Source: Pseudomonas knackmussii B13 (lineage in GTDB: Bacteria; Pseudomonadota; Gammaproteobacteria; Pseudomonadales; Pseudomonadaceae). From it: a DNA stretch of 64,000 nucleotides. Within the stretch, counting starts at the first letter, position 1. Each line of letters begins with the position of its first letter. A program made the position numbers and the translations under genes. Below the pieces are notes generated by a model that saw nothing but the letters and a program-made list of their open reading frames with translations, ran no database searches and was not told the origin of the DNA. The DNA is taken from the NCBI RefSeq assembly GCF_000689415.1, contig NZ_HG322950.1, positions 558,001 to 622,000 on the forward strand, given 5' to 3'. Shown piece by piece: positions 1 through 7,610 of this stretch.

Positions 1-10
1 CCCGAATGCA

Positions 11-46
11 GGAGAGCCGCTCCGTCGTCAGACGCAGCGGCTCTCC
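11..46. terminator. Perfect 11-bp inverted repeat at window edge
   Basis: GGAGAGCCGCT at 11-21 pairs with AGCGGCTCTCC at 36-46. Neither side has a strong T-run, so it may be a weak terminator or another hairpin belonging to a gene left of the window. Confidence 0.4.
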
Positions 47-60
47 ACAACCTGCCTCGC

Positions 61-104
61 GCCCGCCCCCGGACGTCGTTTTGGTCCACCGGGGCGGCTT
101 TTAT
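61..104 (+). terminator. Possible intrinsic terminator
   Basis: A GC-rich imperfect stem (GCCCCCGGA against TCCACCGGGGC) is followed by CTTTTAT. It would end a transcript entering from the left on the + strand. The bulged stem keeps confidence low. Confidence 0.4.
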
Positions 105-136
105 CTGCCGAGGGTGCGCAACGCGCCTTGGCTCTT

Positions 137-183
137 TGTAGGAGCGAGCTTGCTCGCGAACCAGCCCCGCAGCGGGGCTGCGG
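137..183. repeat. REP element
   Basis: Begins TGTAGGAGCGAGCTTGCTCG, followed by a second stem AGCCCCGC/GCGGGGCT. This is the usual Pseudomonas repetitive extragenic palindrome; related copies lie near 4.5, 25.4, 26.7 and 56.1 kb. Confidence 0.85.
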
Positions 184-198
184 CGTTACAACTCGATC

Positions 199-897
199 TC
201 ACCCCCCCGCCAGCGCGCATAGCTCGGTGAAGTCGACGATCTCCGTCTCCCGTCCGTTTACCTGCACCAGGCCGTTCTTCTGCAGGCGGGTGAAGCTGCG
301 CGAGACGGTTTCCACCGCCAGCCCCAGGTAATCGCCGATCTCGTGGCGCGACATGCTCAGGCGGAAGCGCAGGGCGGAGAAGCCGCGCTCGCGGAAGTGC
401 GCGGAAATGTTCAGCAGGAAGGCGGCGATCCGCGAGTCGGCATTGAGCCGCGAAAGCAGCAGCTTCATCTGCTGATCCTCGCGAATCTTCCGACTCATCA
501 TCAGCAGCAGCTGGTGCGACAGCCCGGGAATCTGCTGCGACAGCTGCTCCAGCTGGTCGAAAGGAATCTCGCTGCACAGCGTGCTTTCCAGGGCGATGGC
601 CGACACCGGGTAGCTGCCCTCGTCCATGCCGGAGAAGCCGAAGATCTCGTTGGCGTAATAGAAGCCGGTGATCTTCTCGATGCCTTGTTCGTTGGTGGTC
701 ACCGTCTTCAGCGAACCGGAGCGCACCAGGTAGACGTTGTGGAAGGGGTCGCCCTGGCGGAACAGGTGGTCGCCCTTATGCAGCAAGTGGCCGGGCTTGA
801 TGATCGCTTCCAGCTCGAGAAGCTTGTCGTCGCTGAGGGTGGGCGGCGCCAGTCGACAGTTCTTGCAATACGGTTGCGGCTTCAACATCTGATTCAT
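199..897 (-). CDS. Anr/FNR-family transcriptional regulator with altered cysteine set
   Basis: 232-aa CRP/FNR protein: cyclic-nucleotide-binding-like beta-roll (about 25-140), dimer helix, then a C-terminal helix-turn-helix (about 180-215). The recognition helix has E196, S199 and R200, the FNR pattern that reads TTGAT-N4-ATCAA sites. The N-terminus has C11 and C14 (CKNC), but the third cysteine of the FNR/Anr cluster motif is absent: the sequence continues LAPPTLS where Anr has LAPLCLP. A central cysteine is at C108, one residue out of register with Anr. It is a paralogue of Anr, not Dnr, which has no such cysteines. Start chosen at the ATG preceded by AGGGGA; a longer frame begins at 987. 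It is divergent from the polyamine gene set. Whether it still binds an O2-labile 4Fe-4S cluster is doubtful. Confidence 0.85.
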   Translation of the reverse strand: MNQMLKPQPYCKNCRLAPPTLSDDKLLELEAIIKPGHLLHKGDHLFRQGDPFHNVYLVRSGSLKTVTTNEQGIEKITGFYYANEIFGFSGMDEGSYPVSAIALESTLCSEIPFDQLEQLSQQIPGLSHQLLLMMSRKIREDQQMKLLLSRLNADSRIAAFLLNISAHFRERGFSALRFRLSMSRHEIGDYLGLAVETVSRSFTRLQKNGLVQVNGRETEIVDFTELCALAGG

Positions 898-1237
898 CCG
901 ATAGTCCCCTATACGCCAGCCGCAACCGCGTCCGGCGGCCGATTTCACTCCTAAGAACATAGCAACAGATGGGCGTCTGTCATCCACGGCTGACAGAGCT
1001 GTCCGTGCTGATGCGTGGCTTTTTCGATACTCGTTCGTAATCCGCGTCTGACCGCCTTTTCACCTGTTCCGGAGCAGCAGAAGCGGTGAATGGCCTCGTG
1101 TCCTTGATGGCGATAACTCGCGCGCAGGACCTGCCGGCGGTCGCCGCCAACGGCTAGATGAAATCTCGGGCTGGCTTCGTGAAATTCGTTGTGATATTTT
1201 TCATGAAAAATAGATACGACAATTTCACGAGGTCGCC
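898..1237. other. Divergent intergenic region
   Basis: 340 bp between two divergent genes. No RNA gene or convincing ORF seen. The right end holds the nested dyad at 1179-1228 directly before the oxidoreductase start; the rest shows no recognised sites, including no TTGAT-N4-ATCAA FNR box. Confidence 0.6.
1179..1228. promoter_or_regulatory. Candidate operator: nested dyad before the polyamine oxidase gene
   Basis: Outer arms GTGAAATT (1179-1186) and AATTTCAC (1221-1228) are perfect inverted repeats sharing their centre (1203.5) with an inner perfect 18-bp palindrome, TATTTTTCATGAAAAATA (1195-1212). The dyad ends one base before the GAGG ribosome-binding site, so a bound protein would block transcription or initiation. 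The XRE/cupin regulator two genes away is the obvious candidate ligand (inference). Confidence 0.6.
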
Positions 1238-2527
1238 ATGTTCCTGCGTTCGAACCAGCCTGTCGGCACTTACTACGCCGCTGCCAATCCGGAGTTGCTG
1301 CAGCCCCGCGCACAACTGACGGACGCGCTGGAGTGCGAAGTGCTGGTGATCGGCGCCGGGTTCAGTGGCCTGCACACCGCGCTGCAGCTCGCCGAAGGCG
1401 GGCGCCAGGTGTGCGTGATCGAAGCCAGCCGCATCGCCTGGGCGGCGTCCGGGCGCAACGGCGGCCAGGCATTGCCCGGCTGGTCCAGCGACCTCGGCCC
1501 GATCGAGGACGACCTCGGCCATGAAGGCGCCCTGCGCTTGTGGCAAGGCATGCTCTGGGCCGCGCGCGAACTGCGCGACCTGCCGCAGCGCCACGGCTTC
1601 GACTGCGACTACCGCGTCGGCCACCTGTGGACCGCCGTGCTGCCGCGCCGCGTCGGCATGCTCGAAGCGTGGCAGGAAGAGGCCGCCAAGCGTTGGGGCT
1701 ACGAAGGCCTGCAGATGATCTCCCGCGCCGAGCTGCCGCAGTGGGTCGCCAGCGACCGCTACCTCGCCGGCCTGTACGACCCGAACTCCGCGCACATCAA
1801 CCCGCTGAAACTCGCCTACGGCCTCGCCGATGCGATCGAGAGGGCCGGCGGGCGCATCTTCGAACAAACCCGCGCGCTGCGTTACAGCGAGCAGGGCAAT
1901 GGCTACCTCGTCGAAACCGAGCACGGCACCGTGCGCTGCTCCGCCCTGGTACTGGCCTGCAACGCCTACATCGACGGCCTGGATAAAGACGTCTCGGGGC
2001 GCATCCTGCCGGTCGGCACCTACCAGGTCGCCACCGCGCCGCTGGGGGCCGAGCTCGCGCACTCGTTGCTGCCGAAGAACTGCTGCGTCACCGACAACCA
2101 GTTCGTCCTCGACTACTTCCGCCTGACCCCTGACCACCGCCTGCTGTTCGGCGGCGGCTGCACCTACCTGGGCGGCCTGCCCAGCGACATCCGCGCCGCC
2201 ACCCGGCCGTACCTCGAGCGGGTGTTCCCGCAGCTGCGTGGCGTGGAGCTGGAATACGCCTGGGGCGGGCACATCGACTGCAGCATGCGCCGCACGCCGG
2301 ACGTCGGTCGCCGCGGCAATCTCTTCTGGCTGCAGGGCTATTCCGGCCATGGCGTACTGCCCAGCCTGGCCGCGGCCCGTGCGGTCAGCCAGGCGATGCT
2401 CGGTCGCGAAGAGGAACTTGATCTCTATCAACGCCTTAGCAATCCCGGCTTCCCCGGCGGTCAGCGATTTGCCGCGCCACTGGAAGCCATTGGAAAAGCC
2501 TGGTATCGGTTGCGGGACTTCTTCTGA
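1238..2527 (+). CDS. FAD-dependent oxidoreductase, probable gamma-glutamyl-polyamine oxidase (PuuB/PauB-like)
   Basis: 429-aa DAO-family flavoprotein. The dinucleotide-binding GAGFSG lies at 39-44 and is followed by the acidic residue of the Rossmann fold (VIEAS) and the SGRNGGQ flavin contact typical of PuuB/OrdL-type amine oxidases. The C-terminal WGG and GYSGHG motifs are those of the FAD-binding domain. In the gamma-glutamylation pathway such enzymes oxidise gamma-glutamylputrescine or related amines to the aldehyde with release of H2O2. The next two genes, an XRE/cupin regulator and a glutamine-synthetase-like ligase, support a polyamine pathway. RBS GAGG at 1229-1232. The exact amine substrate cannot be told from sequence; P. 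aeruginosa has several PauB paralogues. Confidence 0.85.
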   Translation: MFLRSNQPVGTYYAAANPELLQPRAQLTDALECEVLVIGAGFSGLHTALQLAEGGRQVCVIEASRIAWAASGRNGGQALPGWSSDLGPIEDDLGHEGALRLWQGMLWAARELRDLPQRHGFDCDYRVGHLWTAVLPRRVGMLEAWQEEAAKRWGYEGLQMISRAELPQWVASDRYLAGLYDPNSAHINPLKLAYGLADAIERAGGRIFEQTRALRYSEQGNGYLVETEHGTVRCSALVLACNAYIDGLDKDVSGRILPVGTYQVATAPLGAELAHSLLPKNCCVTDNQFVLDYFRLTPDHRLLFGGGCTYLGGLPSDIRAATRPYLERVFPQLRGVELEYAWGGHIDCSMRRTPDVGRRGNLFWLQGYSGHGVLPSLAAARAVSQAMLGREEELDLYQRLSNPGFPGGQRFAAPLEAIGKAWYRLRDFF

Positions 2528-2546
2528 CCCGAGCCGGAATGCGCCT

Positions 2547-3095
2547 ATGCAAGAACACGAAAACGAACACCTCGCGACCCTGATCCGCGACCTGCGCAAG
2601 CACAAGGGCCTGACCCTTGGCGCGCTGGCCGAGCGGATCGGTCGCTCGGTCGGCTTCCTCTCCCAGGTCGAGCGCGGCCTGTCGCGCCCGACCGTGGCCG
2701 ACCTCACCGCCATCAGCGAAGCACTGGGTGTGCCGACCACCTATTTCTATGCCGGCGGCCCATCGCGCACGACCTCCTGGGTCACCCGCCCGGCCGACCG
2801 CCGCACGCTCTACTACGCCGGCGGCATCACCGACATCCTCGCTTCGCCGAGCATGTCCGGCGGCTTCTCGATGCTCGACAGCATCCTCGCGCCCGGCGCC
2901 ACCAGCGGTGAAGACCACCTCAACGACAGCTCCGAGCAGGGCGGCTTCGTCCTCGAAGGCGAACTGACCCTCTGGTACCAGGACGAAACCGTCACCCTTT
3001 ACCCAAACGACAGCTTCCAGCTGCCGCCGCACGCCAAGTTCCGCTACGGCAATCTCACCGACAAACCAACGAGGGTGCTCTGGATCTTCACCTGA
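2547..3095 (+). CDS. XRE-family regulator with C-terminal cupin (PuuR/PauR-like)
   Basis: 182 aa. An N-terminal Cro/C1-type helix-turn-helix (about 13-68; LGALAERIGRSVGFLSQVER) is joined to a cupin fold (about 110-180; EQGGFVLEGELTLWYQDE). This architecture is shared by PuuR and PauR, repressors of polyamine catabolism that release DNA when a polyamine occupies the cupin. It begins 19 bp after the oxidoreductase stop and lies before the ligase gene, so it is probably co-transcribed and may autoregulate through the dyad at 1179-1228. The open frame extends upstream inside the oxidoreductase; the ATG at 2547 is chosen because it places the HTH at the usual position. The ribosome-binding site is weak, suggesting translational coupling or low expression. 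Confidence 0.85.
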   Translation: MQEHENEHLATLIRDLRKHKGLTLGALAERIGRSVGFLSQVERGLSRPTVADLTAISEALGVPTTYFYAGGPSRTTSWVTRPADRRTLYYAGGITDILASPSMSGGFSMLDSILAPGATSGEDHLNDSSEQGGFVLEGELTLWYQDETVTLYPNDSFQLPPHAKFRYGNLTDKPTRVLWIFT

Positions 3096-3165
3096 TTCCC
3101 TCGCAGGCCCTCGCGGCCTGCCGGGTGAACGCTCCGGCCGCGCCTGACACACAGGCAACTACAAG

Positions 3166-4515
3166 ATGAACCGCCAAACCTTCCCCGATCTGCTCAGCGA
3201 AGTTCGCGCCTTCCGCGCCCAGTACCCGGAGGTCCGCTACGTCGACCTGATCTGCCTGGACATCCCCGGGCACTTCTACGGCAAGCGCTACCCGGTCGAC
3301 ATGCTCGAGAAAGTCGCCGCCGGCAGCCCGCTGAAGCTGCCGCAGAACTGCGTCCTGCTGGGCGTGCAGGGCGGCCTGCACCCGATCGGCGACTACTGCT
3401 TCAACGACGGCGATCCGGACGCCCCGCGCCGCCTGGTGCCCGGCAGCCTCAAGCCGGTGCGCTGGGAGAACCAGCCGCTGGGCCAGATGCTGATCACCTC
3501 CGACGGCACCGAGGCGCCCATCGAGTTCGAGCCGCGCGAAGTGCTGGCCCGCGTGCTGAAGCGCCTGGAAGGCAAGGGCATCCGCCCGGTAGTGGCGTTC
3601 GAGCTGGAGTTCTACCTGTTCGACAAGAAGCTCAAGGACGGCCTGCCGCAGTACCCGCGCGACCCGCTGTGCGACGACGAAGACGACCAACCGAACATGC
3701 ACATCGAGCGCCTGTCGCGCTTCTCCGACGTGCTCCATGAAGTGGTCGAAGCCGCCCGCGAGCAAGGCGTGGACGCCAACGTCATCACCGCCGAAATCGG
3801 CCCGGGCCAGTTCGAGATCAACTTCGCCCACTGCGAAGACGGCCTGCACGCCGCCGACCAGGCCGCGCTGTTTACCCGCGCCACCCGCGGCGTTGCGCTC
3901 AAGCACGGCCACCGCGCCAGCTTCATGAGCAAGCCCTACCTGCACGCGCCGGGCAGCGGCATGCACGTGCACGTCAGCCTGTACGACCGCGAAGGCAAGA
4001 ACCTGCTCGACGGCGACAACCAGCGCCCGCTGCGCCACGCGGTGGCCGGCTGCCTGGAACTGCTGCCGCACTGCATGCCGATCTTTGCCGCCAACCACAA
4101 CGCCTACCGCCGCTACGGCTCCCGCGTGAACGCCGCGAGCAAGGCCAGCTGGGGCTTCGAAGACCGCGACGCGTGCATCCGCATCCCGGAATCCGACGGC
4201 AAGAACCTGCGCATCGAACACCGCCTCGCCGGCGCCGACGCCAACCCCTACCTGGTCCTGGCCGCCATCCTCACCGGCATGGAACACGGCCTGGAAGCCG
4301 GCAAGGAGCCGATCCCGTCGCTCAACGAAGATCGCGAAAGCGGCATCGAATTCCCCCGCGACATGCTCGGCGCGGTGGCCGCGATGGAAAACCACCCGGT
4401 GGTGAAGGACGGCCTGGGCAGCGAGTTCGTCTTCGTCTACTGCGAGAACAAGCGCCACGACCACCTGGACTTCATGAACGAAGTCAGCGCCCGCGAGTAC
4501 CGCTGGTTCCTCTAA
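3166..4515 (+). CDS. Glutamine-synthetase-family ligase, probable gamma-glutamyl-polyamine synthetase (PuuA/PauA-like)
   Basis: 449 aa, type I glutamine-synthetase fold. The ATP-binding signature is present (GSGMHVHVSL, about 264-273), preceded by the metal-binding E of VITAEIGPGQFEINFAH and followed by the RIEHRLAGADANPYL C-terminal signature. The length and the NAASKASWGFEDRDACIRIP segment resemble PuuA/PauA enzymes, which ligate glutamate to putrescine or other polyamines at the cost of ATP, rather than GlnA (about 470 aa with an adenylylation loop). It follows the flavin oxidase and polyamine-type regulator, completing the first two steps of the gamma-glutamylation route. It starts 70 bp after the regulator, with only a weak purine stretch as ribosome-binding site. 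Confidence 0.85.
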   Translation: MNRQTFPDLLSEVRAFRAQYPEVRYVDLICLDIPGHFYGKRYPVDMLEKVAAGSPLKLPQNCVLLGVQGGLHPIGDYCFNDGDPDAPRRLVPGSLKPVRWENQPLGQMLITSDGTEAPIEFEPREVLARVLKRLEGKGIRPVVAFELEFYLFDKKLKDGLPQYPRDPLCDDEDDQPNMHIERLSRFSDVLHEVVEAAREQGVDANVITAEIGPGQFEINFAHCEDGLHAADQAALFTRATRGVALKHGHRASFMSKPYLHAPGSGMHVHVSLYDREGKNLLDGDNQRPLRHAVAGCLELLPHCMPIFAANHNAYRRYGSRVNAASKASWGFEDRDACIRIPESDGKNLRIEHRLAGADANPYLVLAAILTGMEHGLEAGKEPIPSLNEDRESGIEFPRDMLGAVAAMENHPVVKDGLGSEFVFVYCENKRHDHLDFMNEVSAREYRWFL

Positions 4516-4527
4516 GGCGCCACACCC

Positions 4528-4602
4528 TGTAGGAGCGAGGGGGCGCCTAGCGCTTGCTCGCGAACCCAGCCCCGCAGCGGGGCCAGGTTCGCGAGCTTCG
4601 TA
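4528..4602. repeat. REP/REPIN element
   Basis: Two inverted REP-like stems (CGCTTGCTCGCGAACC and GGTTCGCGAGC) flank AGCCCCGC/GCGGGGC. The first stem carries an inserted GGGGCGCCTA block. The TAGGATGGGTTGAG motif common in Pseudomonas spacers follows at about 4600. Confidence 0.75.
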
Positions 4603-4667
4603 GGATGGGTTGAGGCACGAAACCCATGCGGCATCCGTCCGCCCCCGCAGCATGCCCCACCCCGTAG

Positions 4668-4696
4668 GGCGCCTAACCGCAAGGCGGTTAGGCGCC
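4668..4696. repeat. Strong 13-bp hairpin overlapping the BRO-N gene stop
   Basis: GGCGCCTAACCGC (4668-4680) pairs perfectly with GCGGTTAGGCGCC (4684-4696) around a 3-nt loop and covers the TAA stop of the minus-strand gene. No T-run follows, so it is more likely an mRNA end-stabilising structure or a Rho-assisted terminator. Confidence 0.6.
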
Positions 4697-5185
4697 GTTG
4701 CGGAACAACTCCGACTCGATCACCCCCACCGCATCTGTCAGGCGTCCCCACAGCTCGCCCTGCCACTCCAACACGGTCGTGTGGCGCCAAAGCACCGCGC
4801 CGAGACGCCGGCGCGGCAATGCCGGATCGTCCAGCTCCGCATCGCGCAGCACCGGCACCACCTCATTGGTCAGCCATTGCCGCAGCTCGCGGTTCTCCGG
4901 GTGATAGAGCTGCACCACCAGCAGCATGTAGACCCCGCTCTCGCTGATCAGCAGCTCCTTCTCCGGCTGGCCGCTGCCATTGAGCAGCACCACCTTGCGC
5001 GTCTGGTCCCGGTCCAGCTTGTTGGTGATCCGCTCGTTGAGCGTGCTGTTGGTCAGCCGCGCCAAATCCGCGGCGACGAACCACGCCTGGCGATCGATCA
5101 GCACCGCCCGCAGTTGCCGGTGGTTACGCACGAAAGCCATGGGCTTGAGAACGGATTCGGAAGAAGGGGAAGGGATGAAACTCAT
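4688..5185 (-). CDS. BRO-N domain protein (phage antirepressor-like)
   Basis: 165 aa. The core (about 15-125) is a BRO-N/Bro-like fold: FVRNHRQLRAVLIDRQAWFVAADLARL, a central LISESGVYMLLVVQLYHPENRELRQWLTNEVVPVLR, and a basic stretch between. BRO-N proteins bind DNA and are common as phage antirepressors, though stand-alone copies are widespread in Pseudomonas. The ATG at 5185 is chosen because AAGGAG stands 7 nt upstream; the frame continues further but without an RBS. It is transcribed away from the restriction-modification operon across a 505-bp palindrome-rich spacer. It could regulate that operon or be an unrelated mobile remnant; there is no direct evidence for either. Confidence 0.75.
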   Translation of the reverse strand: MSFIPSPSSESVLKPMAFVRNHRQLRAVLIDRQAWFVAADLARLTNSTLNERITNKLDRDQTRKVVLLNGSGQPEKELLISESGVYMLLVVQLYHPENRELRQWLTNEVVPVLRDAELDDPALPRRRLGAVLWRHTTVLEWQGELWGRLTDAVGVIESELFRNGA

Positions 5186-5690
5186 GCTGTAGCTCCTTGC
5201 TGTTTTCAAGAAGCCGCCACCGTAAGACCGGGAGGGGAGGCGGACCGTGCAAGGGTGGAAAACCGGGATCAACGGAACGAAAGACCGGCCGGGCCGAAGC
5301 CCGCCTCGCACGGTCCGCCATAGACTGCCAGGGCGAATCCGACACACCGTGCCTAAAACGCTCTGCTATGGCGTAGTTCCGTCAAATCACAGGTTTCCAC
5401 ACCTGACCCCGGCAAAACCGAGGCGGCCGAAACCTTACGCAGAGGGTTTGTAGGACGGCAACGCAGTCGCAGTGTAGGACTTTTCCCAATCTCGCCCGAA
5501 TGAGTATTTGGCTCATCCGGTGAGCCGAATAAATCGGCTATTCGGCTCACTCAAGCTCCAGCAGGGCACACAAACCCCATGCCGACTGGCCCGCAGGCGC
5601 CCAAGCGTTTAAGGTTCGCCATCGATCAAGACACCCCGCAGGGATGCAGCGCCTACGCCGCCTTCCTGCGCCCGAGGAAGGAACAACCCC
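5186..5690. other. 505-bp spacer between the BRO-N gene and hsdM
   Basis: No convincing gene. It contains a 12-bp inverted repeat (GGCGGACCGTGC 5239-5250 / GCACGGTCCGCC 5308-5319), a small stem CAGGT/ACCTG (5390-5405), and the half-site cluster at 5504-5550. Short open frames cross it on both strands but have no ribosome-binding sites. It could encode a structured leader RNA and holds the promoter of the restriction operon. Confidence 0.6.
5504..5550. promoter_or_regulatory. Candidate operator: three half-sites upstream of hsdM
   Basis: TATTTGGCTCAT (5504-5515), GTGAGCCGAATA (5520-5531) and TATTCGGCTCAC (5539-5550). The last two are exact inverted repeats with a 7-nt spacer, and the first is a near copy of the third. 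The array lies about 140 bp before hsdM, a normal distance for control of the R-M operon. Confidence 0.55.
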
Positions 5691-7610
5691 GTGAACCAGC
5701 AAAACCTCGCCGACTTCATCTGGAACGTGGCCGACGCGCTGCGCGGCGACTTCAAGCAGTCCGAGTACGGCCGCATCATCCTGCCCTTCACCGTGCTGCG
5801 CCGCCTGGAATGCGTGCTGGAACCCACCCGCGCGCAGGTTCGCACCCAATACCAGGCGCTCAAGGCCACCAGCGTGGACCTCGATCTGATTCTGCCGACC
5901 ACAGCGGGCGCCAAGTTCTACAACGTCTCCGACTACGCCCTCGACAGCGTCGGCTCCACCAGCACCCGTGCCAACCTGCAGGACTACATCGCCAAGTTCT
6001 CCGCCAACGCCCGCCAGGTGTTCGAGCACTTCGCCTTCGACGGCTGGCTGGAGAAGCTGGAGAAAGCCAACCTGCTCTACCTGGTGACGCAGAAGTTCGC
6101 CGCCATCGACCTGCACCCCAATGTCATCAGCAACCACGAAATGGGCCTGGTGTTCGAACACCTGATCCGCAAGTTCGCCGAATCCGCCAACGACACCGCA
6201 GGGGAGTTCTTCACCCCGCGCGACGTGGTGCGCCTGGCTACCACCCTGGTGTTTGCGCCGGATCACCAAGCGCTCAACGGCGAAGGCGTGGTGCGCACTA
6301 TTTATGACTGCGCGGCCGGCACTGGCGGCTTCCTGTCCTCGGCCATCGAGCAGGTGAGCGAATGGAACCCCAATGCCCGCCTGATTCCGCACGCCCAGGA
6401 ACTGAACCCGGAAACCTACGCCATCTCCGTGGCGGACAAGCTGATCCAGGGCTTCGATACCAAGAACATCAAGCTCGGCAACACCCTCTCCAACGACCAA
6501 CTGCCCGGCGAACACTTCGACTACTGCCTGGCTAACCCGCCGTTCGGCGTGAAGTGGGAGAAGGTGCAGAAGCAGGTGCAGGACGAGCACAGCCAGCAAG
6601 GCTACGCCGGCCGCTTCGGCCCCGGCCTGCCGCGCGTGGGCGACGGTTCGCTGCTGTTCCTCATGCACCTGCTGTCCAAGCGCAAGCCGGTGGAACTGGG
6701 TGGCACGCGCATCGGCATCGTCCTGTCCGGCTCGCCGCTGTTCAACGGCGGCGCCGGCTCGGGCGAATCGGAAATCCGCCGCTGGATTCTGGAGAACGAC
6801 TGGCTGGAGGCGATCATCGCCCTGCCCACTGACCTCTTCTACAACACCGGCATCGGCACCTACATCTGGGTGCTCTCCAACCACAAGGACGCGCTGCGCA
6901 AAGGCAAGGTCCAACTGATCGACGCCACCGCCCAGCACGCGCCCATGCGCAAGAGCCTGGGCAGCAAGCGCAAGTACCTCTCCGAGGAACAGATCACCGA
7001 GATCGCCAAGTTGCACGAGGCGTTCGAGGAAGGCCCGACCAGCAAGGTCTTCGCCACTACCGACTTCGGCTACCGCCGCATCACCGTCGAACGCCCGCTG
7101 CGCCTGCGCTTCTCCGTCACCCCGGAAAAGCTCGCGGCCTACCAGAACACCAAAGGCGCTGACCAGGCCGAAGCCTTCGCCCAGGTACAGGGCGCCTTCG
7201 ACAACCTGCCGGCCTTCCTCAAGGCGGCGGGCATCAAGAAACTCTCCAAAGGCGCACAAAAGGCCGCGCTGGCCTGCTTCGGCGAGCGCGACCCGGAAGC
7301 CCAGCCGGTGCTGGACGAAAAGGGCAACCCGCAGGCCGACGCCGACCTGCGCGAGTTCGAAAACGTGCCGCTGAACGAGTCCATCGACGCCTACTTCGCC
7401 CGCGAAGTCCTGCCCCACGTACCGGATGCCTGGATCGACACCGGCAAGACCGACGCGAAGGACGGCCAGGTCGGCATCGTCGGCTACGAGATCAACTTCA
7501 ACCGCTACTTCTACGTCTACCAGCCGCCACGCGCGCTGGCCGAGATCGATGCCGACCTGAAAGCCGTGGAGGCCGAGATCGCCGCGCTGCTGGGTGAGGT
7601 GACGGCATGA
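5691..7610 (+). CDS. hsdM: Type I restriction-modification methyltransferase subunit
   Basis: 639 aa. The N-terminal HsdM bundle (about 5-140) carries FIWNVADALRGDFKQSEYG, followed by an N6-adenine methyltransferase domain. The SAM-binding motif CAAGTGGF is at about 205-212 and the catalytic NPPF at about 282-285. GEFFTPRDVV precedes the catalytic domain as in other HsdM proteins. It is longer than the classic EcoKI subunit (529 aa), with a C-terminal extension after about 520. Start is GTG with AGGAAGGA upstream. It overlaps hsdS by 4 bp (ATGA), so M and S are translationally coupled. With HsdS it forms the methyltransferase; with HsdR, the restriction complex. Confidence 0.95.
   Translation: MNQQNLADFIWNVADALRGDFKQSEYGRIILPFTVLRRLECVLEPTRAQVRTQYQALKATSVDLDLILPTTAGAKFYNVSDYALDSVGSTSTRANLQDYIAKFSANARQVFEHFAFDGWLEKLEKANLLYLVTQKFAAIDLHPNVISNHEMGLVFEHLIRKFAESANDTAGEFFTPRDVVRLATTLVFAPDHQALNGEGVVRTIYDCAAGTGGFLSSAIEQVSEWNPNARLIPHAQELNPETYAISVADKLIQGFDTKNIKLGNTLSNDQLPGEHFDYCLANPPFGVKWEKVQKQVQDEHSQQGYAGRFGPGLPRVGDGSLLFLMHLLSKRKPVELGGTRIGIVLSGSPLFNGGAGSGESEIRRWILENDWLEAIIALPTDLFYNTGIGTYIWVLSNHKDALRKGKVQLIDATAQHAPMRKSLGSKRKYLSEEQITEIAKLHEAFEEGPTSKVFATTDFGYRRITVERPLRLRFSVTPEKLAAYQNTKGADQAEAFAQVQGAFDNLPAFLKAAGIKKLSKGAQKAALACFGERDPEAQPVLDEKGNPQADADLREFENVPLNESIDAYFAREVLPHVPDAWIDTGKTDAKDGQVGIVGYEINFNRYFYVYQPPRALAEIDADLKAVEAEIAALLGEVTA

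Noticed and set aside
898..1178. FNR box or sigma-54 site in the divergent spacer at the left end
   Set aside because: No TTGAT-N4-ATCAA and no GG-N10-GC arrangement in the right position was seen.
5247..5453. Small + strand ORF of 68 codons in the BRO-N/hsdM spacer
   Set aside because: No ribosome-binding site and biased composition; the inverted repeat structure explains the sequence better.
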